From contig JBAJFG010000005.1 in assembly GCA_037903475.1 (NCBI GenBank), positions 1,116,001-1,180,000 on the forward strand: 64,000 nt of DNA, written 5' to 3'. The notes beneath the pieces were generated by a model. The model did not search any database. It had not been told where the DNA came from and worked only from the letters and a program-made list of their open reading frames with translations. This document shows, piece after piece, positions 49,426 to 61,081 of this stretch. The stretch's first letter is position 1, and each line of letters begins with the position of its first letter. This DNA comes from Ancylostoma caninum (Eukaryota; Nematoda; Chromadorea; Rhabditida; Ancylostomatidae). A program made the position numbers and the translations under genes.

Positions 49426-52400
49426 ATGCAACTCAGCCCTAGGCGCCATGAGCTGCTGTCCGTTTATCTGCTTGGACTCGGTACACTTTTTATGTACCTC
49501 GGCTACCACACTCAATCATTCATCTGTGAATCGGTGATACATTCTGTACATCTGAAAGAGCCGCAGAGAATATCTGGATATGCTGGCTATTATGGGTGAG
49601 TATTTTGGTAAAGATCCTGATTGGAAACTATTTCTAGATTTAGTTTTTTGAGCATTTTTCCTCACATACTCAAAACACCCAGAAGCAAGTTGTTAGCCCA
49701 ACTTTGCTCAAAAACAACTTGGAAACAACATTTTAACCAGCAAATCGTTGTCGACAAGTTTGACGTCATCATGCTGACCAAAAACAAGTTGCAGACAAGC
49801 TTTTTTCTCGACAACTTGTCGACAAGGAAGAATCAGAACAAATCGTCGGCAAGGCCCACACTAAACGACTTGTCAGCAACCTTATGGCTAAACAGCTTGT
49901 CGACAGGCCTTTGAAAGGGCAACTTATCGGCAAGAAAGTGTGAAAAGAAGTTGTCGACAAGCTTTCAAACGAGCGACTTGTTGCCAATGAAGCTGAGAAC
50001 AAGTTGTCGCTAAGTTTCTAGACAAGCAAGTTCTAAATGCAATCAAGAACTTGTTCACCAAATGTTTGTTGAGAAGTTATTTTCGGGGTTGAGAGTGCAG
50101 AGTGATGGACGGGAGGGGAGGGGAGGGGGGGGGGGTGAGCAGACCATTGAGAGATTTAACTGGTGTATTGAAACTAGTTGAATCTGTGGAGCAGTTATAA
50201 TACAAAACTAAATGTGCTTTCGTTTGGAAGCAAATTCGGATCGGATTACTCTGAGATAGCGTGAAAAAATAAACTTTGTCGCGTTCCTTTCTATTCTTAC
50301 GATCTATCAACGCTCAGAAGTCGTAGCAATTTTAGGACACGTTATACATATTTCGGCTATTTGAAAAGTTACATGGCTAGTACATTGATTATGCATGTAC
50401 ATTACATAACTATACAGTAACAATACACTACAAAGGCACAATAATCATACATATTGTTTAAGCCAGGCGATTCACTACACTGCATTCGCGATCTCATCCC
50501 TATTCACGGCCTCACTTCAACACTACCTCGCCTCCAAATGGATCCTTGTGCTGGCGACGATCTTCTTCGCCGTGTATCATTTGGGCTTCTTCTACATCAA
50601 CTCCTACTACTTCTACGTCTCACAAATTATGATGGGGATCGCATATTCATGTGAGTTTTTCACAAAGATGCTTCATGGGAAGTAGCTAGAAGAAAAATGA
50701 CTATATTTCAGTGTACAATAATGGTGAGGGAGCGTATCTAGCGGAGCACTCTTCCAGAAGGACAGTGGAGTCGAACACTGGCATTGAAACAGCTGTCGGA
50801 CACACAAGGTTAGCGTCCCGTCACCTCCACTGACGTTATTCAGAGCTGTTTGTGTTAGACTTAGTATTTTCTCCGTGCTTACTTTGAAATCCATGAAAAG
50901 CATGGGAGAGGAAGTAATCTACATAGTTAACAATGTGCAAATATCGAACGTAATATGTAATATATGTATGGATTTATTTATTTAATTGATACATCGATAG
51001 TCAATAAGGGCGTCATAGATAACTGAGTTAGTTTACCTGTTGTAACCTTGAATCAACATGGTATGAACAAACAGTATAATAGGTTCACTACTACTATTAC
51101 TATTACATATAAGAGCATGTCTTTACTTCGAAAATTTGAAATCACAAAAATAATTTCTCTGAAGAAGTGGTAGCATAAAAAGCTAAAAAATCGGAATACA
51201 TATGTTATCTAACTTATAATCGTGGTGATATTATATTGACATTACATTTATCTATGGCAGATCTGTGTTGTATAATATATAGTGAAAAATCACGTGGTAA
51301 CACTCATAAAGTTTCGTAAAGGTTTACTCATTTGATGAGTAGAACTCATTTGAACAAAAGAATTGCAACTTTACGCAAACGGCCGGGCTACACTTTGCAC
51401 ATAATATGCTGTCATCAGACGACACCTTTGTTAGCTCATTAACTTTTACAACTCCTGAAGCTCCCTAGAATGGCTGTGAAACAGCATCATGTTCTGAATT
51501 ATCATGAGTGCGCCCTCGGGGTGCATCAAATAAATAAATAAATAAATAAACTTTAAAATCTTGTGAGCATGAAAAAAATACGTATGCATCTGATATGTCC
51601 TCTGTCTTTCTTGATACGCTCCTAAAGTTGCTATTACTTGTTGGTTTGAGATTTCTCTGATTAACTATAAGATTTTCTTGCTCTTATCCTAGTTTTTTTT
51701 CAGTATGTTGGTGGGCGGAATAGCACTTTTGCTTGTCTTCAACGTCTTACCGTCTGACCCAGCGGAGAAGCTTTCACATTTCCGAACGTTCTCGGAGCAC
51801 CACATTCAGGTAAGGCATGTACCGCTTTTTCCGTAGAACGAGATATCTATAGATATTGATTGGCAAAAATATGAATTACGTACATCCACAGACACATGGG
51901 AGATTCCAGTAATTTGGATCTGCTCACCGCGCCGCGTCATCTGCGTCGACGCTCTGAGTGTCTGTGTCTCCGCAGATGTCACTGAGACTAATCACACTCT
52001 CAATTAATAATTTAGTTTGGTGCGGCGAGCGAGTCTGAACAGTAGAATTCTCCTGCACATGTCCATTTTCTACAAGATCAAATGTTTACGGATACCTTTT
52101 TCCAGGCCATTTATGGAACATTTTTTGGGCTGTCTCTCATTTCTATCGTAATCTTCGCTCTTCTTCCCACAAAGCAATACGACAGTATCGCTAGCAATTC
52201 ACCACGGATCATTCCCAGCTTCAAGAGTCAATTCAGTGAGTTTCCAGCTTCAAAGAATCCTGGACAACACGTCCTGCTTCGTGTTCGAGATCTAACGGGA
52301 AGTGTGTTCAGAAGCCCTCGCGAAGACGTCAGTCCATCCGAACATGATCCTGCTCACATTCACTTTTCTTTACATGGGTCTGCTGGTCTCATTCTTCTTG

Positions 52401-54379
52401 GGTATCTACCCGACAACCCTGTCTTTTACCTCCTCGCTGGCTCAAGATATCTACATAGTGGCCCTATACAGCGTATTTGCTGGATTGGCGGAGTTTTCCG
52501 GTAGGTGTACCGTTCTGCGAACCAACTACACAATATCCATAAGAGCGTAAATTTCAGGCGGTGTCTTTGTTCGTCCTCTTATCAAGCGATGCCATTCCTA
52601 CAAGCTAATCGTCACCATCGTTCTACACTTCACTACTGTAGTCGCGGCTTTAGTTTTGTTCCAACTTTCTGTGCCGGAGCGAGCGACGATGGAGCCAACC
52701 GACCGAGGAGCGCTGTGGTTCACTCCGAGGTCCGAAAATATGCGATTACTTTTTGAAAAAAAAGTGCTGGATGCTAGGGAATTCAAGAGGAGAGAGATCT
52801 TCCTTTGTTGTTTGCCTTTCTTTTTAACTAACTGTCGCTATAGCTTAGCCATTCATCGCTAACAAAACTCCATCATTCTTCACGTTTCTGAAAAGAGGAG
52901 AAGGAGAACAGAATACCTAATCTCCGTTTTATTTCTGTCACCGTACGGAAACTAGATATAGATTATTGCCTTTCCCGGAACTCATCAGCAGTGAGTGAAG
53001 ACCCATATGTATAAAGCTACTAATCTTCTGCCAATTCGGTCCTATCTCAGCGAGCATGCTGTGTCCTCTAGTTCCCTCCTTCTTCCGATACCTCAGTAGC
53101 GAGGGGTTTACGTGCTCTCGAAAATAGGTTCTTAAACCTGTAATTAAGCAGACAAAGTTGGGTAAAATGCTACCAAATCTTCTATGTAGCAGAACAGAAT
53201 ACATACAAGAATGAACTTAGTTTTAAACATAGGGTACGAAGTTGCAGAAAACCACTAAAAATACATACATATACAACAACAATTTTGCCGTAGGAAGGCA
53301 GTCTACAACAATTCTGTGCACTATTGTGCGCGTGGCATGCTTAACTACACATTTGAAATCACCTTGTTTGGTGGTAAATTTTCATGGGTTTTTTTCTCTA
53401 AAAGCAAGAACTTTTTTTGAATTCCCCATTCTTCTAAATCTATAATTAACTCTGAAGGTTTTTAAAATTACAAATTTGTCAGACGATGCACCATTTTAAG
53501 CGAACTCTGTTTCTTTTCTTAGCCTATTCCCTTTTCGTTCACTTCTCTCTGTCACCACTATACAAACCGCCTAGGAACCTATCAGTTTTCTTTACTCGCT
53601 GCCAACAAATTTTCTATTCACAGCTTGAGGGCAATTCATACTAGATGCGTGCGCTTGACGCGCGTGCGTCTACATAACTGTTTTTAGCGCACCTTTGAGT
53701 GTAAAAATAAAATAAATAAAAATAAAAAATAAATAACGAAGGATAGGGCGATCGTCGCATCGCTGACGCAGCTCAGACGTACGCGTTTACTGTTTCGTGA
53801 CCGTCCCACGTTCTTTTCTTAGAAGATGCACATTCCGCGTTCACCAGTATTCATGCAAAAATCCTTCGCAAATGGATGCGTGCGTCTAACGGACGCACTC
53901 TAGTATCAATTGCCCGTTACTTTAAGATAATTTATATTTATACCACATGCACGACGGAATTTTCCTATTTTTCAGCCGCACACTGGCCTGCGTATTTGGA
54001 TATCTGATGGGTCTTGCCGACTTTACGTTGACCATGGCGCGAGCGGTGATTTGCCAGAAGGCAGTACCACAAAACCGCATGGAAGTGTTCTCACTCACGA
54101 GGATCCACCAGGTTCGTATACGTCCAGACCGACAAAATTATTTTCCTCACAGCCAGCGATCGATATATCGATTTTCAGTGCATCTCATCGTGCATCGTGC
54201 TGTTCCTTTCGCCATACATGTCAGTGACGACGTGGACCATCGTGTTGTCGATTAGCCTTCTAATTGGTACCATCTCATTTGTACTAGTTGTCCGGAGGAC
54301 GAACACGTCTGACGACGTTGTGTCGCCAGTGGAACAATTGGATCCGAAGCATAAAACAAGCACTACAAATAGTGTGTGA
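49426..54379 (+). CDS. MFSD11/UNC-93-like membrane transporter
   Basis: Major facilitator-type membrane protein of the UNC-93 family; substrate unknown. Nine exons: 49426-49595, 50463-50650, 50712-50808, 51704-51809, 52106-52235, 52312-52500, 52558-52729, 53976-54111, 54179-54379; 462 aa, about the length of MFSD11 (449). The ATG stands directly after an acceptor (CCTTTTTCAG), so trans-splicing and this start are likely. Hydrophobic helices include VYLLGLGTLFMYLG, WILVLATIFFAVYHLGFFYI, GGIALLLVFNVL, FFGLSLISIVIFALL, TFLYMGLLVSFFLGIY, LIVTIVLHFTTVVAALVLF and IVLSISLLIGTISFVLVV, giving roughly 10-12. The segment GIYPTTLSFTSSL...GLAEFSGG parallels MFSD11 GVYGTCIGA...GIGEILGG. The C-terminal tail is hydrophilic. 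Three introns exceed 800 bases; the first holds the 27-bp array. Confidence 0.85.
49740..50020. repeat. degenerate 27-bp periodic array with palindromic core
   Basis: Within the first transporter intron, the core CTTGTCGACAAG or a close variant recurs near 49747, 49786, 49813, 49840, 49867, 49893, 49921, 49948, 49975 and 50001, spaced 26-28 bases over the last nine. Weaker copies continue out to about 49690 and 50055. The intervening bases are not conserved. Confidence 0.85.
50109..50135 (+). repeat. G-rich run
   Basis: GGGAGGGGAGGGGAGGG extends into 11 consecutive G. Four or more G-runs spaced by single A make it a likely G-quadruplex former on the plus strand, inside the first transporter intron. 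Confidence 0.8.
51525..51550. repeat. AAAT microsatellite
   Basis: (AAAT)n run in the third transporter intron; a similar run is at about 53703-53736 in a later intron. Confidence 0.85.
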
Positions 54380-56745
54380 GGGGTTCATGGAAGCAGCTCA
54401 GGATATTGTACCTGTATAATATTGTTTCACACTTATTTGTTGACCTCTGCACACTTCTGCGAGCTAGTGCTATGCCAGCAGTAGGCGAGAACTGGTCCCC
54501 GCATGCGTCTAGTCGTGTTAGCAACCACTTGTTCATCCCTCTCTGGCTTAGTAGGGTCGAGGTGATGAACAGCATCTGCCATGCTGTACAGACCTAACCT
54601 CAAGCACTATCAGGGACCAGTTCTCGCATAACTGCAACGGATAGAAATTAATGATTCCTTGAAGCAGTGATGTTTCGCTGTCAATTACATAGTGTGGAAT
54701 CACTCATGAAAAAAAACGAAAAAAAAATTGACAGAATATGTAAATGAGGTGAGTGAGAAAGGGTATCCACCATCGATTCGATATAACTCGTCCAAATCCA
54801 ATACAAATCCTCTCTACGCTACGAGACCCAGTAACGAAGTGGAGCTGGTGTTAATAGCAACTAATGTTGTATCAGTGGAATTCTGGGAATTCTAGCATCT
54901 CACTCATATGTACACTCATTTGTATGAAATGTTCAACTTTATGACTTTGTCTTCGACCGCTATCACAGATTTTGTTAGAGGTACAGCGAAGTCCAAGCTA
55001 CCGTGTGCAGGGGGCGAGACCGCAGCGCGGCACTCGAATTTTCTGCTGCTGACAGAGGCAGACAACAAAAGCCACCATGCACAGCCCTTGTGTTCTGCCC
55101 AAGAGAGCCGCGCCGCGATTCCGGCTCTTGCACACGGCCATTAGGAGTTTGCTGTACATGGTTAAATGATCGTTTGCGCGCATATAATATGTATGTATTT
55201 GTGACCGATTTTGACCGGCTCCGTGGGCGTGCCCCTTCACCGTCTCGTGCCTCTCGGAGACGACCTACTATTTCGTTGCTACGTTATGAACTATTTGCCC
55301 AGCCGGCCACGTTACCGCTTCATGGTTGGCTATTATATATCCTTTGGAATCGAAAGCGATTATATCATTTGTAAATTTAGTTTGTAATTTTTAGTATCGT
55401 TTGTAATTTAAGTATGGCTCAGTTGTTTTTTTTCGCCTAATTTCATTGAATTTTATTACAAATTTATTGCTTTTTTCGTCTCTCTTTGGATTTTTGTATT
55501 TTATTATTTTATTTTGGTACTTTTGTTTACTCATGCATTTTGTCCGCTCCTGAGCGATTTCCCAGAAGCGCTTTTTAGTTTCTCAGCTAGAATCTTTTGA
55601 TTTGATCTGCTATACAGTAACTATCCTCACACATTTTTCTGTGATTCACTCTCTTCTGTTTTAATTCGTGCAAGCATTTACGAATATTTTGTCAGCATGC
55701 ATATTTCATCGTTCATATCCGGGTTTTTTTCCTCTTTGTATCTATGCCAATCCTTCCTCCTCTATTGTAACTTTTCATTTCGTTATCTCTGTAAAGTCTT
55801 TTGTTGTAAATTGTGTAAAAAATAAAAGAAAATAAAAAGAGATGAAATTGTGTACTTTCTTGAAAAAGTTGCAGAAAGTATGAAAGTAAGTACAGTCCAT
55901 AGGAAGACCTCAAGTTGCTTTCAACTTGCAAAATCATGTGATAGTAATCGGCATGCCAAATGCCCCAGTAAACAAAAATCCAAGTGGTGCCTGAGATACC
56001 TTACTTACCCTAACCCTAGCGTAACCCCACCCAGATGGGGATACGGCACGAAATGAGTGTGATATTCGTGATCAGCATGTCAAATAACCTCACTGTACGA
56101 AGTTTCAGAGAAATTTTTGACTTTGAGATTATGGGGCTGGAATAGTGCCATGCCCCCTTCTCCCCCCCCCCCTTTGGATGAATCCACATCAACCCCCACC
56201 CTGCCCGCAACCCCCCCCCCCGCCTCCATCCCCGCTCAAGACTTCCACCCCGACCCTATCCCGATTATCTGCATCTTTTCCGTCTCTCCTCGTGGTGGGT
56301 CCCGTCGCGCGCACATCGATCTTTCGCCGGTCGGCCGTTGTGGGCGGGGCTATCGGAAAACGGAGGGGTATGGAATGGGTTATTGATCATTTTTCGGTCT
56401 TTTACCTCGTTCTGGTTCACAGAGTTGTTTATTCGCATTGTAAATGTTCCCATAATTGTATACGAAGCACGTCCACCAATAGTTTCGGGAATGTCGCCGG
56501 AAAATTCTGCTGTGACGTCGTTTTGAAGGAAGAATTCATTTGTGGTCGAGAGATTATCCATTTATGGTCTTTACAGTAGAAAATTTAACTTCATAATTAT
56601 TTAGAATCATTAAAAGGCATTGTCTCCCATCACCGTTCTTGTATATCATGTATTTCCACGGCTTTTTTTTTTCACTTTTCTGTGTTTATTTCGTTGCATT
56701 TCTGTTTTGTAAAGTTTGAATTAACGTTTATTTCATTAAAAATTC
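54380..56745. other. spacer between transporter and Ac45 gene
   Basis: Contains a 15-bp inverted repeat (54485-54499 and 54613-54627, GCGAGAACTGGTCCC), a GC-rich fold-back (55000-55140), an AT-rich stretch, and two C11 runs (56162-56172 and 56211-56221) in a pyrimidine-rich block. The piece at 56057-56130 resembles the inner end of the element at 3553-3658 (TTCGTGATCAGC...CAAATAACC). No gene is called. Confidence 0.45.
55000..55140. repeat. GC-rich fold-back
   Basis: Left arm CCGTGTGCAGGGGGCGAGAC and onward pairs imperfectly with the right arm, whose reverse reads GCCGTGTGCAAGAGCCGG and onward; both arms are about 36 bases and include CGCGGC. Composition is far above the AT-rich flanks, as for an inserted hairpin element. 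Confidence 0.6.
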
Positions 56746-56748
56746 AGT
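56736..56748 (+). promoter_or_regulatory. likely trans-splice acceptor of the Ac45 gene
   Basis: TTAAAAATTCAG ends at 56747, one base before the ATG. With no coding exon upstream this is best read as a spliced-leader acceptor and fixes the start codon. Confidence 0.6.
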
Positions 56749-59700
56749 ATGCGGGTACTCATCGCGGTCTTGCTGACCGTGTCTTCGGTCAAGGCTTACG
56801 ATGCCGTAGTTTTCTCCAGCGAACAAAAAATCACGTGAGTTTAATAGTTTTTAAATCTGTTTTTTTTTCTGCAATTTTCACCTCTGTTTTATTTTATCAT
56901 TCTGTTTTAAAAGTCACCACATTTCAAAGTTTTTCTACAAAAATTGCCACAAGCAGTATTTTAACCCAACACTGAGTTTTGATGCATTTTTATTGGGTTC
57001 TGTACCATGCATCCCAATAGGTAACTTTTTTTTACTTTCTGATTTTTGAGAAGAAATTGAGAATTTTAGTAAAGATTGGTAATCATTCCTATTACAGTGA
57101 ATTCGAATGAAATTGGAAATTAATCCTATTTTAGGAAGGACTACCCAACGATAGAGAACTTGTTGTCAACAGCTTCCTCAAAATCACCAGTAGTTTTCAT
57201 CGTCAATCCCGACTTCACTTTGGGTTTGTGATTTATTTTATATTTCGAATTATTTATTGATTTCCGTAATTTTCCCCCTTTCTTGACTGCTACCATCTTT
57301 CGTTACGTCTTACTTTCCTCCTGTTTTTTTTTGAATGAATTACCGAAATTGTAATATAGACGGAGCAAGCTTTAGCACCTAACGTTACTTTTATTTACCT
57401 ATGGATTTTGTTATTTTTAAAATAGTGCTTTCGTTTCGTCCTATTCTCTTTTATCTTGCAGGACAATTTTCGCGCGAAGCCAACGCTTATTCGTCAAACA
57501 AAGAAGTGAGTGGACTGCCAGCGACTGTCAAATCCGCTGCTCATCATGTTAGCCGACACTTAACAGAGAGTGTTTATGTGAGTACTATATTTGTTGGACA
57601 TTTAAAAATCATTTTTGTGTTCAATTTGTGTTCGTATGTGATGGTTTGCTCTCTATGCAGGCTCCTGGTGCAGTAACTGTAACATCTATGGATAATTTCA
57701 CCCCCGGTGCTGATATTTATATCTTGGCCGGAGAGGAATGGAAGAGCATGCAATCATTGGCTGAAGCAGTCCTTCCTAAACTCGGTGAGAAGTATACTGC
57801 TGTCATTACTGCCACTGAGGCTGTTTCTGCTGATAAGGTACGTTTTTTTCAATTGTAGTGCGTTTTTCTATTCCTTTATCTGCGTGAACTTCTTTTTCTA
57901 GAGCAGAGTGAAACGTGTTGTGACTTCCGAAATGGAGCATGAGGCTGCTAATCCATCTGGAAATCCGTCAAATGCTGGTGGTAAGTTTCTCGGTCGTTCT
58001 TTGATATGTTAAAGTTTTGCTAGTCCAGAGAACCCTCTCTAACAATAATTGTAGTCCGTGAAGTTAGTTGGCAATTACTTTTTAGGACCCGAAGTCAGCA
58101 TGCCTATGACCTTACCGCCGTATAACAGATCGCAATACCCTGACGTGAAGCCAGGAAAGTAGGTTTTCTCCCACTATGTCTTAACATTATTTTATTATCG
58201 CTCTTATAATCCATTTCATCACCTACGTAAAATGTTTTTAAAATGTTTGCCCTTGATGTGGATGTCCTTTCAATATTTTCTATACATGAATACTCTTTTC
58301 ATGACATTTCTCACCTGGGTCCAATATTCTCAGCAGTTTATTAAAAGAATTGGGGTAATCATATTAGGATCTCTTCCATTACATTCGGATAAAATGGTTC
58401 TTGCTTTTTTTCAATTTATTACCCTTCATGTTCCTCAGCAAATGATAGTGGTTTCTAACGACACTATCTCTGGGTGGATTTTCTTTTTTGGTTTGCGATA
58501 TTGAACTCTTTTCGTGTAATAATTTTTATAGGCACCATTTTTTTTCATGATATTTCACCATTACACTATTAAGTACATAAATTCAGGCCTGAGTTGGGAT
58601 CGTGTTTGCTCTACCTCGAAGGTGTTAATATCGTGGTGCAGAATAGCAAGAAAGCCTTTGCTACGATACCCATTCGTTCACTCACAAACACTACGTCATG
58701 GTATGTTTTGCTTTCGTATACTACATATTGGTTTCTTTATTTTATAGAAATGGTTCAGGAGTTATGCTGATGGGGATGTGAAGTGCAATAACGCTACAAA
58801 CGGAACTTATTCGTGAGCTTTTTTGATCGACTAATTCTAGAGAATTGTGTTCCTTTCTCATTGGTTACGTATTCAGGTTCATTGTGAGGCTGAATCTGAA
58901 AGGCGATGTATTAGACTCCACTCAGAAGCTAGTCAAGATTAGTAGTGGAAGCCAAGTGGTATTCAAGTAAGTTTTTTTTCCTCTTCGGGGGATTTCAATT
59001 TGCTTACATTTTCCCACAGAAAAGGTAGTTACTTGGTTGAAATAGCTGGAATTAGCCGCTGGTTTCGATCTTTTTAAAATGAAGTTTTATTCTTCTCACA
59101 CTTAATTTCAGTCTTATTTGACTTTCATTAGTGACAACGTTTACGTTGTCACTAATGAAAGTCAAATAAGACTGAACGTTGTTCCCCCTGCATCTAAAAA
59201 TTTCAGTATGAGACGAGAGGCATATATACATCTTATTACTGATTTTAGACTTATTTTCACTGGAGCATTGGGATGGTGGAAACTTACTGATGTTGTTGCC
59301 GACAGTATCAGTGTCCAAGGACTCGATTCGCATGGCGGCACAAGCTTTATCAGCGGAGTATGTCCACCTCCTACTGCTTTGATTTTTTTTCGAATACTTC
59401 ACACATATTTATGGGCTTTTTTTTTTAGACAGCAACGGCCCAATCTAAGGTCATTTCTCAGACGTCAGTGAACAACGTAGGGTTCATCAGTGTGCCAGGA
59501 TACGCCTTTGCATGCAGCGATTCGCAAGCGGCTTTCTTTAAAACCAATCAGGACGGCGTACTCATCGGCATATCACTTTATAATACTGAGGTGAGGACGC
59601 CCTATATGATGATTTTGGCAGTTTATCAACACGGAGGTCGTGTTTGTCCAATTCTTTTGTACTTTTCAACAGCATATCCTCAGAAATCGATCTTTTAAGG

Positions 59701-60201
59701 TCCAAACTTTGGGTGTTTGGCCGGATAAGAAGACACAACAGATGTACTTCACTAGGCAAGTAGAGGATTGCATCGGAACGTTCTCGGTTGGATCATGGAT
59801 GGGTGAGTGAAGAGTTGAACCCATTATGCCTCTGCAATTTCATCTACTAATAAATCTGTAATCGCTAATACTTGATGATTACGACGAAACATGTGGTTAA
59901 ACCATTTGATAGTGAGATGACCCCAATTCAGCCAAAGATCATTGTTACAACAACAGCTCACGTTGTGAGGAGAGTGATGATCAACTTCATCACTCTCCAG
60001 ATGTGACGGGGATGCAAGAATCGATATCTTCTCCTTATTTTTTCTACTTATAGCCATTATATTTTCCTTGCAGGGATCATCAGTGCCCTCATTCTCTTCG
60101 GCGGATTCATCTTCGGATTCTTGATGTTGAATTCTGTCCAAACGATGGACCGATTCGACGATCCCAAACACAAGCAGATTGTGATTAACGTCAGGGAGTG
60201 A
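56749..60201 (+). CDS. vha-19: V-ATPase accessory subunit Ac45 (ATP6AP1, VHA-19-like)
   Basis: Type I membrane subunit that helps assemble and target the proton-pumping V-ATPase. Thirteen exons: 56749-56834, 57135-57223, 57462-57577, 57661-57837, 57902-57980, 58086-58158, 58587-58700, 58759-58812, 58877-58966, 59207-59357, 59429-59590, 59700-59802, 60074-60201; 473 aa (human 470). A signal peptide (MRVLIAVLLTVSSVKA) precedes the luminal part (YDAVVFSSE). RVKR at 158-161 is a furin-type site, matching the known processing of Ac45. Several N-glycosylation sequons (NRS, NTT, NAT, NGT) lie in the lumen. A single helix (IISALILFGGFIFGFLML) and a 20-residue cytosolic tail end the protein. The exon at 58759 uses an acceptor 11 bases after a better-looking one, because the earlier acceptor gives a stop. 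A palindrome lies in the ninth intron. Confidence 0.9.
59107..59176. repeat. near-perfect 70-base palindrome
   Basis: Arms of 34 bases (59107-59140 and 59143-59176) are exact inverted copies separated by TT. The arm includes CTTATTTGACTTTCATTAGT and GACAACGT. It ends about 30 bases before the acceptor of the exon at 59207. Confidence 0.95.
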
Positions 60202-61081
60202 ACCCGGACTAAGCTGTATTCGCAATCTCCATTCGGCTGTAACGATGGGTGTCCATTTATTCTCAGCTCTCATTTCTTTTACTCATAGTTTGTTGATTTA
60301 ACTTTGCTTCGATGTAACTATTGTTCGGCAAACCATCTATGTCTATAGAAATTTTCCATCTGTGATTTCTTTTACATTGTTGTCATCTTTATTATGATGA
60401 TTTGTGGCCCGGAGTGATCATGTGTATAAAGAAGTAGTAGGTGATTTCAGTCCATTCCAGTTACCAAAGTTGGGTAACCATGTCAAGGTATAGGATTTGA
60501 CACAGGCTCTATAATTTGTTTGATGCGCTTAGTTCCTAGAGATGTTTTAACTATCATTGCCTAAAATAAATAAAATACGAAAAAATCGCATATTCCGCTA
60601 CTTATTTTATGTGATCTACTTTCTAGTTTTGAAGTAATGAGGGACCGCATACGTCCTTATTATTCACTGAATCGAGAGTTGTGATTGTGTGGCGAAATGA
60701 AAATAAAATTCTTCACTGATGTTAATAGTATACTTTACTGTTAGACCTGTATGAAATTATGAAGTGGTATAACAAAAAAAAAATGAAAGACGAGATGAAT
60801 AGACAGACATGTGAAAATTGCTACAAGGTCAAAGAAAACCAGTAGGCGTCGACTGTAAAAACCGGGAAATTATCGAATGCATAGTGATATTTACGCACAA
60901 CAATAATAACGGGAACGAGTAAAACAATGCGGTAGGAAAAGAATGCCCGTATTGAAACCTATTGACTATGGGTTAAAAAAGGGAAAGAGAAGAGCACACC
61001 GTCTTAATAAGCTTTTTTAAGTACGAACTAAGCGATAACAAACAGTATTCATTTATCCTCAGCTCCTAAACATTTTGTTTT
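60202..61081. other. convergent spacer
   Basis: The 3' ends of the Ac45 gene (+) and the ADA1-like gene (-) face each other here. Apart from the poly(A) signals at 60565-60574 nothing is recognised. Confidence 0.5.
60565..60574 (+). terminator. poly(A) signals of the Ac45 gene
   Basis: Overlapping AATAAATAAA about 365 bases after the stop codon. Confidence 0.55.

Noticed and set aside
49769..50002. Antisense open frame with LSTSC repeats as a protein gene
   Set aside because: It lies inside an intron, has no domain, and arises from the 27-bp array; kept only as an observation.
52082..52504. 140-codon frame read straight through the transporter exon
   Set aside because: A 76-base intron (52236-52311) restores the transporter frame, so the read-through tail is not real.
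59118..59206. Extension of the Ac45 exon upstream through the palindrome
   Set aside because: The donor at 58966 has phase 2, which fits the acceptor at 59206 but gives a stop if the acceptor before the palindrome is used.
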